Assembly: GCA_019188255.1 (NCBI GenBank) | Contig: JAETXT010000003.1 | Span: forward strand, 1,302,001 to 1,366,000 | DNA: 64,000 bases | DNA from: Verticillium longisporum | Lineage: Eukaryota > Ascomycota > Sordariomycetes > Glomerellales > Plectosphaerellaceae | Direction of reading: 5' to 3' | Shown here: one piece after another, positions 56,288-64,000 of the stretch | How the letters are laid out: each line of letters opens with the position of its first letter | Numbering within the stretch: the stretch's first letter is position 1 | Program-made: the position numbers and the translations under genes | Notes under the pieces: model-generated | Database searches by the model: none | What the model saw: only the letters and a program-made list of their open reading frames with translations | What the model was told of the DNA's origin: nothing

Positions 56288-57366
56288 GGCGAAGGTGGGA
56301 GGAGTCCAGCAGAAGAATCAGCGTTTGATGGTGTCGACGAAGAAAGTCGAAATCGTCCAGGTAACAAGAGCAGACACCGTCGAGATGTGGCTGTTTGCGC
56401 GCAGAGTGAAGTGTGAGTCGTCGTTTACGTCCTTGACTGACATTCGCGAAGTGCGCGAGGCGAAGAGCGAAGCACGCTGATTAGGTAAGAAACAAGGCGG
56501 TAATGGATGCACTTGTGGAGAGGTGTGTCGGAGGCTGCAAGGACGGATTTAGAGTTGGGTCGAGGCTTGTGGTGGTGGGAGGCGTGTCGGGGGCAAGAGT
56601 TGGCTCAAGTCAACCCCGGATGCAGGAAAGTCGACGATACGTCTGAAATCTGAGGCAAGGTACACGAAGCTAGGTAGGCTGACAGCAGATAGCCTTGCAG
56701 GCTGAAGTTGGTTCGAGCTCGGGAGCCCACCTCCACTGGGGCGTCTGTCCGGGAGTGCCCCAGGCGCTGTTAGCTGCTCCACTCCAAGTGCCTGGACCTG
56801 GAGCGACGGCTGCCATCGCTCGTCAACTACCTACCCAGGAAGGAACCTAGGTACCTAAGGAATCCTCGTCAAAAGGAAATTTAACTAGAGGTAAGTCACA
56901 TCCTCCTACAAGACCAACGGCCAGAGCTTCTGCCCGAGTTCACGCAGGTAAAAACGGCACACGTAGTATAAATCGGGCAACTGGGCTTTCTTTTGACAAG
57001 AAGTGATTTAGGTAAGACCATCTCATCAAACGAACAAGTCGATTGGCCCACGTGACTTAGAATGCCCCTTTGCAGATCCCCATCCGGGCAGAGACCTGTA
57101 CCGCGAGGTAGGGGTACTTAATTTGCGCCGTTATCTTAGGTGCCCAGCATCGATAGGGACCACTGAACGCAACGAATCCGACCTGAGGTTGGCTGGCTCA
57201 TGAAATTGTTCCTGACCCCCTTTCCAACCCGCCACGATTTCTCCGAGTGTACAAGCATCAGCTCCAACGACATAGTCACGACAAAGTGCATGCCGAGACG
57301 CCCTTTTGATACCCGAATCCTGGCCGAATCTTGACTGGATCGAACGAATTGAAATAAACGCCCAAC
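56288..57366. promoter_or_regulatory. Divergent intergenic region TAF7/septin
   Basis: About 1.1 kb between diverging genes. It holds CCTAGGTA words at 56826-56865 (ACTACCTACCC...AACCTAGGTACCTAAGG) and more AGGTAGGGGTACTT-type sequence near 57106-57120. No gene is supported. Confidence 0.55.
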
Positions 57367-58937
57367 ATGTCGTCTTCAGCTGTACGTCTCAATCAGTGTC
57401 GGTGTCGGTGGGAGGATGCTGTGTGGGAGGGGAGAAATACGTCTTGGGCTGACCTGACAATGCTGCTACACAGACTTTCCGCCGAAAGAAGAATGTGAAG
57501 AAGGGTATTCAGTTCTGCCTGATGGTCTGCGGTGCCTCGGGAACTGGTGCGTTGATTCCGGTCGAGTCCAATGATACAGCAAACTGACATGATTCCGTCA
57601 CACAGGCCGGACTACCTTCGTCAACATGCTCTGCGGCAAGGATGTGCTGGCACACAAGGATGTCGATGACGAGAGCGCCCAGGTTGACCAGGGCCTCAAG
57701 ATCAAGCCCGTTACTGTCGGTGCGTGTACGCCAAATTTCCTGAACAAGCGATGAACGCTGACACGGAACCTCTACAGAGCTCGACCTGGACGAGGACCGC
57801 ACCCGCATCTCGCTGACGATCGTCGACACCCCCGGCTTTGGAGACGAGATTGATAACGAAGCCTCGTGAGCAGTTCCCGGCCGACAGCGATTGCGTGTGT
57901 CTGTCGATAGTTGCTAACGACGTCTCTACAGTTTCGGTGAAATCGCCGGCTACCTCGAGCGACAGTATGATGACCAGCTCGCCGAGGAGTCGAGGATCAA
58001 GCGCAACCCTCGCTTCAGGGACAACCGAGTGCACGTCATGCTTTACTTCATCACGCCCACCGGCCATGGGTGCGTCCTGCCTGGCATACTTACTGTCCTC
58101 ATGCATTTGTGACACACTGACTAACAGCCGATAGGCTCCGTGAGCTTGACATTGAGCTCATGCGCCGCCTTGCTCCCCGCGTCAACGTTATTCCTGTCAT
58201 CGGCCGTGCCGATTCCCTCACACCCTCCGAACTCGCCCAATCCAAGAAGCTGATCATGGAGGATATCGAGTACTACCGCATTCCCGTCTACAACTTCCCT
58301 ACGATGTCGAGGAGGATGACGAGGAGACCGTCGAGGAGAATGCTGAGCTGCGAAGCCTTATGCCCTTCGCCATCGTCGGTAGCGAGGAGGTTGTGGAGAT
58401 CGGTGGTCGTAAGGTTCGCGCCAGGCAATACCCGTGGGGTGTTGTCGAGGTAGATGACCCCAAGCACTCTGACTTCCTGGCCATCCGCTCCGCGTTGCTG
58501 TACAGCCACCTGGTCGACCTGAAGGAGATCACGTTCGACTTCCTCTACGAGAACTACCGTACCGAGAAGCTGTCCAAGGCTGTGGAGGGTGGTGCCGAGG
58601 CGTACGTTCCAGTTTCCTTTTCACACTTGCAGACCAGATCCACTAACATGCCCGATAGCGACTCGTCCATAAACCCCGACGATATGGTGTCTCAGTCCTA
58701 CCGCCTCAAGGAGGAGCAGCTCCGAAGGGAGGAGGAGAAGTTCCGCGAGATCGAGATCAGAGTCCAGCGCGAGATCAACGAGGAGCGCCAGGAGCTGTTG
58801 CCCCGCGAGCCGCAACTGCGCACCACGAGGCGCGCATCGAGCGGGAGACTGGCGCTGCTGTGGCCCAGCAGCAGGCCGCCGCCGCCGCTGCCGCGGCCAA
58901 CAACGCTGCCACGAACGGCGAGAATGACAGCAAATAA
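57367..58937 (+). CDS. CDC11: Septin, Cdc11/AspA group, two frame breaks
   Basis: Filament-forming GTP-binding cytoskeletal protein at septa and the cell cortex. Exons are 57367-57381, 57474-57546, 57606-57719, 57778-57865, 57932-58069, 58135-58601 and 58659-58937. Repaired length is 391 residues. The first exon codes only MSSSA. Motifs: P-loop GASGTGRT, with Arg instead of Lys as in yeast Cdc11; DTPGFGD; IGRAD; polybasic RRKKNVKKG. The septin unique element EITFDFLYENYRTE precedes a C-terminal coiled coil (LKEEQLRREEEKFREIEIRVQREIN). Breaks: CCC at 58297-58299 is one base short (YNFP then YDVEEDDEETVEEN), and one base is missing between about 58802 and 58825, before ARIERETGAAVAQQQ. Both keep splice phases intact after repair. 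Convergent with the coiled-coil gene. Confidence 0.93.
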
Positions 58938-59434
58938 GTCCAGGGGTGGAGGAAGACACGGGCCATAAGTGGCCAGTTGATTGTCATTTGCTAGCCCGTT
59001 TGCTCTATGTCAAAATCGGAGAGGGCATTATTGCGGATCTAAAACTCGTTACCCGTCATCGAGCAAGCCGCGTCACTAATATCTTTGAACTGTGTTCTTG
59101 TTATATTCTTCTCAATTTGTATTGGCACGTAATACTATTAGAGAACTGCCCCCGTGAAGGGAATTGACCTCGATTTAACGACTGCGTGAAAATAGTCATG
59201 AGACATTGCTGACAGGCTCATCACTCTGGCTGGGTCGTATGCGGCTTGATCGCTTCATGGTGATCGAATACATTGCCATTCAGGCTAGCATTTTATTACG
59301 AGAGGCTTTACTTTTGGAGACTACGGGCCAATAGTCTTCTCAGATAACACTCCCATCCTTGTCATCTCGTGTTTACAGCTATAAATCTCAGGCGAGTCCT
59401 CTTCGGCTGGTATCGAGTCCCGAGACAGGGTGTA
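58938..59434. other. Convergent intergenic region septin/coiled-coil gene
   Basis: About 500 bp of 3' flank with AT-rich sequence (TTATATTCTTCTC near 59100). No gene or repeat is supported. Confidence 0.5.
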
Positions 59435-60929
59435 TCAAGTCTCATCCAAGAAGAAAGGGGGAACTGGCATGCTCTTAATAGCCTCCAGTACTTGACACCA
59501 CTCTAGTTGCCCCTCAAGGATAATGCGGCGAAAGGGCTTGCCCCGGCCCTTGGAGGGGACGACCAGTTCCGGAAACGTTTTCAGTAACATGTTCTGTACA
59601 AAGATAGACATTTCCTTGTCCTCCAAGCCGTCAATGAACTCCCAGATAAGCAACTTGTGGGCACGGATGGTTGGCGGCTCCTCTGCTCTGGCTTTCGCGT
59701 CGATAAACTTTGCAAATCTGGTAAATGCGAGGCGACGTAGTCGACCGTCAGAAGCTTTCTGCTTAACCACTTGATTCTTCTCGGTAGTCCGACGCTCGAC
59801 TGATTTAGCGGCGGGGCGATGATGGGTCTTTGGTCTTGTATCCTGTTTCCGAAGCGGCGTGACTGGTTTCGCCAGTTTTGGGCCTGTTGCAGTGGCCTCC
59901 CGTGATTTCACCCCGGCTGCGCTTCTTAGAGTCCGCCTTGCAGGTGGCTGCACCGGTTTCAAGGAAGATGTTCGTTTAAGCTTTCGTCCTATGACTTTGT
60001 TGACTTTGTTTGGCTCCGGCACATTGTCATTCGCAGACCTGGCCTTCTCCGTCGATGTCCTATCGACGGCGAGCCCCTTTTTTCTGAGACTCTTAGGTTC
60101 GCTCCCACTCTCTGAAGCAGTGGAGATATCGTCTGCGGGAACTTGATGACAGTCAGTCACATAGTTACGAGCGTGCTTCTATTGCCATACCAGGTTCGAT
60201 ATTTTCCGCTTCTACCTCTTTCTCTGGCACAAGTGCCGTTGAAACTACTTTTGCTGCAGCCTCGCCTGGGTGCGTGGCCTTATCCTCACCGGCCACGGTA
60301 GGCTCTTCTGTGATCGCGATGCTCCGTGCCGTGACATCTTGCTGGATTTGTTTCGTTTGGTCAACCAACCTGTTGACATCAGCTAAGAGACTTTCACGCT
60401 GTTTGTTGAGCTCGGAGACCATCTCAATCATCTCCTCATGTTTCTGGCGAAGTTCTGTCTCCAAGTCCTCGACCCGCATATGCTCAGATGGGCCGGGCTT
60501 GGATTGGGCCACCATCGCCTGCAACGCTGTCATTTCCTTCTCAAGAGCGGCCATGGATCGCTCCGCCTGCTGTCGGGCCGCAGAGTCAACGGAGGCTTTG
60601 GCCTCTACAGCTTTGACGCGGTCGTACATTCTGGCGAGACTGCGCTGCGTATTGCGCACATCGTACGGGAAAACAAGATTGACTAGAGAGATGGCTAGCT
60701 CGGTGGCATTCCGAGGATACTCGGATTGGTGGGACAGCAGCGTCTCGCAGGTGTTGAAACCTCGTCGTTGCTGGGGTTGGCCGCTGAGAACCAATGGTCG
60801 AAGTTGAGCATTGGCAGCAGGCTCGCTTTGGTTCATGCCGCGGAACGTTGCCTCTGGGCATAAGCTCAGGCTCCTGCGAGCTGGGAGTAGACCTGATGAG
60901 GGGAGGGAGGGGACCGAAGGCAGATCCAT
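59435..60929 (-). CDS. Coiled-coil protein of unknown function
   Basis: Exons on the minus strand are 60929-60191 and 60132-59435, giving 478 residues. The 58-bp intron (GTATGG to CGCAG, branch CTGAC) joins ENIEP|DDISTASESG. The start is taken as MDLPSVPSLP (60929); the longer frame opens at TTG. A helical domain near 70-110 has TELAISLVNLVFPYDVRNTQRSLARMYDRVKAVE. A long coiled coil follows (about 120-210, LEKEMTALQAMVAQSKPG...LETELRQKHEEMIEMVSELNKQRESLLADVNRLV). The second exon is basic and ends in a compact C-terminal block: RLRRLAFTRFAKFIDAK, APTIRAHKLLIWEFIDGLEDKEM-like helices and RRIILEGQLEWCQVLEAIK. The family is unrecognised; a structural or cytoskeletal/nuclear role is only a guess. 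Confidence 0.7.
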
Positions 60930-61190
60930 GACTTGAGGGGGGTGAGTGAGATGCTCGCGAACAGCGATCAACGGGACAGGCACAGAAGCTACAGGGGGAG
61001 CCCGAGAACAGATCAAATAGTTTACGAGGCCATCGTGTTGATGTGAAGCGAGGTAGGGCCAACGAAGACCGTGGGTGTGAGAGGAATAATAGCATTCACT
61101 CGCGAGGAAGTGACGATCGACCGTAACTTCCCCATTGCAAGGCCACCAGAGCAACTACAAACGACATTATCGGGGTTGCGGTTGCCGGCC

Positions 61191-62063
61191 TTACTGAACA
61201 GCGTCTCGGGTACTCGTCCATTCGGCAGCCTCTCCCTTGTCCCTCCTGTCTGCAATCCACGACAAGAAGAGCTCAACGTCCTTCGCCACGACCCCGACGA
61301 CCGCCCTCGTCTGCACCCACATGGGCAACACGCCCTTCGCATCCGATGCCGTAGCCATGAGCCACTCGATCTGGCCCTGTTCGATCCTGCGAATCCTCTC
61401 GACGCTCACGTACGCTCCGACAACGACACCCTTCTCCTCAACCAGTCCGCCCAGATCCGAACCCCGGAGATCCCTGAGCGGCACCGAAACGACCACAAAC
61501 TCGTCCCGCCCCCGGGCCGCCGCCGCCACCATGACCGTGCCAAACACGCGGTCCCTCAGCAACCCCCCCGGCATGGCGTGCCTCATCTCCTGCACGCACA
61601 GCACCTCGCACGCCCACACCTCGCCCGCGACGTGCACGTCGACGCCCGCGGCCCCCGCCCACCGCGCCCCCTCGCGGCTGCCGACGACGCCGGGCGTGAA
61701 CGCCCTCTCGCTCGCCTGGTGCCGCTCGAGGAAACACCCCGCAAACTCGCGCCAGCTCGCCGTCCCCCGCGTCGCCGCGTCGGCGTGCACGCTCCGGCGG
61801 CACGCCCACGTCTCGCCGTCCACGACGCGGGCCGACGTCTCGACCGCCGCCGCCGAGGCCGTGAAGCGCTTCGTGCCCTTGGGCGTCCAGGACGGGGACG
61901 GCGTGCCGGCGCGCGGGGCGGCCGAGTCGAGGAAGGGAATGGCGGGCGCGAGCAGGGCGTGGAGGAAAGGGATTTGGGTTTCCGGCGTGGCGGAGCGGGC
62001 GGGGAGTTGCGAGACGGCAAGCCCGGATAGGCGGAGGAGGGTGGAAGGTGGAGGGTCCGACAT
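61191..62063 (-). CDS. DUF3074 (START-like) domain protein
   Basis: Single exon, 290 residues, ATG at 62063. The START-like DUF3074 signature is visible as CRRSVHADAATRGTASWREFAGCFLERHQASERAFTP, followed by AGEVWACEVLCVQEMRHAMPGGLLRDRVFGTVMVAAAAR and a beta-rich C-terminus. In other fungi such proteins are uncharacterised; START-like folds usually bind a hydrophobic ligand. The 261 bp before the upstream coiled-coil gene are short, and both genes run in the same direction. Codon use is highly GC-rich (GGC/GCC), unlike the AT-richer neighbours. I see no sign of transfer. Confidence 0.82.
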   Translation of the reverse strand: MSDPPPSTLLRLSGLAVSQLPARSATPETQIPFLHALLAPAIPFLDSAAPRAGTPSPSWTPKGTKRFTASAAAVETSARVVDGETWACRRSVHADAATRGTASWREFAGCFLERHQASERAFTPGVVGSREGARWAGAAGVDVHVAGEVWACEVLCVQEMRHAMPGGLLRDRVFGTVMVAAAARGRDEFVVVSVPLRDLRGSDLGGLVEEKGVVVGAYVSVERIRRIEQGQIEWLMATASDAKGVLPMWVQTRAVVGVVAKDVELFLSWIADRRDKGEAAEWTSTRDAVQ

Positions 62064-62510
62064 TGGGCTTTGGGAGACTGGGCAGCGTGAGTACTCACAG
62101 GTAAGGATTCTGAGTTGTTTCGCTTGCGGCGGATGCGGTGTAGTTGCGCAAGGTTCAATGAAGACGAATTTTCACAAAGTCTGTTTCGCACTGACCCCCT
62201 TGATGAGTGGCATGGGCGTTCAAACGGGGGGTAGTCTCGTATCGTCATCACATCTCCATAACGCCAATCACAGCGAGTTGGGCGGGACAGTTGCACCTCA
62301 CCACCAGTCAGGTCATTGCATTGGCAATCACTCATCAAGCAAAAGCGAGAGAATGTATGCTCGTTTGTAAAGTCTTCATGTCATCTTGTATTAAAGTCTA
62401 TACCAGCAGCTCTACAGAGTGAGCTTTTTCCCCACCCTAAATTATATACAGCACATGGAAAGGATTACTGCCGGAACCTCTCGCGCGGACAGGCCAGCAA
62501 CACAACAAAC
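62064..62510. other. Intergenic region, no gene seen
   Basis: 447 bp between the DUF3074 gene and the CYP51 stop, which run the same way; presumed CYP51 3' UTR and DUF3074 promoter. Confidence 0.6.
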
Positions 62511-64000
62511 TCACGCCTTGTCCCGCCTCTCGTAGCGAATGTTGACGGGCTCCAACGGGCGCGAGAAAAGCGAGGCGTAGTCGGTGCCGTTGATGTTGCT
62601 GCTGCCGTCGGCGTTGGAGAACTTGACGAGGCGCACAATCTCGGCTGTAATGGTCTGCAGCTGGACGTTGGCAAACTGCTCGCCAATGCAGCGGTGACGG
62701 CCGGCGCCGAAGGGAAGGTAGGGCGAGTTGGCACCCTTGCTGACGAGGCCGTAACCGTAGTCGATCTTCTCCTCGTCAGCGCTCTCGGCGCGCGAAAAGG
62801 TCGGGGCATTGGGCGAGTCGGGGAGCCAGCGGTAGGGGTCCCAGATGGCGGGGTTGGGGAAGTATGTCGGGTCGGTGGCCGAGGTGCCGGGAGCCGAGAG
62901 GAGGTTGTGGCTCGTGGGGATGACGTACTTGGTGCCGGGGACGGGCATGGGCGATTTGACCTTGCGCAGAATGGAGTGGATGGGCGCGTGGAGGCGGAGC
63001 GTCTCCTTGATGATGGCCTGGTTGAGGGGCAGCTTGGAGAGGTCTTCGTAGGTGAGAGGGGGAGGTCGGCACCCAAGGCCTCGACCTGCTCCTTGTAGAG
63101 GTCGTCAATGACGGAGGGGTTCTGGGCGAGGCGGGCCATGATCCAGGACGAGGTGGAGGAGGAAGAGTGCTGGCCGGCCATGAGGAGAGCGATCATCATG
63201 TGAGCAATCTCGTGGTCGGGGACGTTGATGCCGTTCTTGTACGTGGAGCGCATGAGGTGGGAGATCATGTCGAGGCCATCGGTGCGGCCAGACTCGCGGC
63301 GGTCCTTGATCGTGTCCATGAAGATCTGGGCAACGGCCTTCTGGGCGGCGTCACGCTTGCGGTTCCAGGGGAGGGGCGCCCAGTGGAGAGCAAAGTTGAT
63401 GGCGGAGAAGCCCATGTCGAGGTCGTGGTACAGCTCGGCGAGGGACGTGTCGAACTTGTTGCGAATCTCGGAGCCCTGAAGGGCGTGGGAGGCGGTGAAG
63501 ATGGTGATTTCGGCCATCCGGGGGATGTTGACGACGCCAGACTGTTCCTTGAAGTACTTGCTCGTCTTGAAGAAGTTCTGGACCTCGTGGGAGATGATGG
63601 GGACGTAGGAGCGGAAGGCCTCAGTGGTCAAGGCGATCTTCATGAACTGAAAATGGGGGAGCGTGTCAGCTGCTGTTCGAGGGGCAACAGGGGATGAAAA
63701 GCAGGCACCAACCTTCTTCTGCTCCATGAGCTTGGCGTTGCGACAGTCGTAAACGACATCGCGAGCAAAGACGGGCGTGGTGAGGACGCTGTAGATCTCC
63801 TCGGCGTTGACGTCGCGCTGCTTGCCGTTGAGGATGAAGTCGTTGCCCTGAGGGCCGACAGCGACGGTGGTCTTGCTGCCGAGAAGAATAAAAGTAAAGA
63901 CGTCGCCGTACTGAGAGTCCAGAGTCAGTTCAAGTTCGTCACACGACGGTTCAAACACTGGGGGCGTACCTTTTTCTTGTTGGCCTCAAAGAAGGCGGGA
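62511..64000 (-). CDS. ERG11: Sterol 14-alpha-demethylase CYP51 (ERG11), 5' end cut by the window, one frame break
   Basis: ER-anchored P450 of ergosterol synthesis and azole drug target. Visible exons on the minus strand are 64000-63970, 63910-63713 and 63646-62511. Introns are 59 bp (GTACGC) and 66 bp (GTTGGT). About 454 C-terminal residues are present; the anchor and Pro-rich start lie beyond 64000. Signatures: [22 protein letters not shown]-helix [22 protein letters not shown] (ExxR), YRWLPDSPN and heme loop [18 protein letters not shown]. The coding C run at 63058-63062 is one base short, so the frame changes between ADLP and [11 protein letters not shown]. The Arg in YDCRN, where many fungal CYP51 proteins have Pro, may mark a paralogue (A or C type). 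This call is weak. Confidence 0.9.

Noticed and set aside
5941..63062. Programmed frameshifting as a shared regulatory device
   Set aside because: Would be needed in both directions, in six unrelated housekeeping genes, without a fixed slippery heptamer or downstream structure; homopolymer sequence error is simpler.

Overview
This window is nuclear chromosomal DNA from a filamentous ascomycete, most likely a Sordariomycete. Genes carry short introns, mostly 50-66 bp, with GT(A/G)NG donors and CTAAC/CTGAC branch points. Their products are typically fungal: a Zn2Cys6 regulator, PalF/Rim8, verprolin, Abp1, septin Cdc11, a CYSTM tail protein and CYP51. Species cannot be fixed from the sequence alone. 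The content is essentially core eukaryotic. I see no CRISPR array, no intact transposon, no tRNA or rRNA gene that I could support, and no secondary-metabolite cluster.

Layout. 1-1.2 kb: 5' part of a Zn2Cys6 regulator (minus). 3.6-4.5 kb: monothiol glutaredoxin (minus), divergent from 5.4-8.1 kb ABP1 (plus), which converges on a small CYSTM gene (8.8-9.2 kb, minus). 10.3-12.9 kb: PalF/Rim8 (minus). 15.4-17.3 kb: CDC6 (minus), divergent from MoCo sulfurase (18.1-20.6 kb, plus). 22.6-25.5 kb: a tiny conidiation-type gene and a secreted glycine-rich protein (both minus). 28.7-29.7 kb: an unrecognised Cys/His-rich gene (plus). 30.2-31.0 kb: Mpo1-like (minus), then RPB7 (plus), a glutaredoxin-like gene (minus) and a CHORD-CS co-chaperone (plus). 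38.7-42.3 kb: a four-pass membrane protein and a mitochondrial membrane protein (both minus). 45.1-48.6 kb: verprolin (plus) and a tail-anchored unknown (minus). 50.7-58.9 kb is dense: NSR1/nucleolin (minus), complex I 12-kDa subunit (plus), mL54 (plus), TAF7 (minus), septin Cdc11 (plus). 59.4-64 kb: a coiled-coil unknown, a DUF3074 protein and CYP51, cut by the right edge (all minus).

Most neighbours are unrelated housekeeping genes in divergent or convergent pairs. Two functional links stand out. ABP1, verprolin and the septin all serve the cortical cytoskeleton. CDC6, RPB7, TAF7 and NSR1 serve replication, transcription and ribosome production.

Two observations matter most. First, the regulator at the left edge can only give a canonical zinc cluster if a 3-nucleotide exon is spliced in. 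Second, six otherwise well-preserved genes (ABP1, CDC6, verprolin, NSR1, septin, CYP51) carry 11 single-nucleotide frame breaks, nearly all in runs of C on the coding strand. This looks like systematic homopolymer error in the assembly rather than gene decay, and gene models here must be repaired before use. Some start codons are inferred, because several long frames open only at GTG or TTG.
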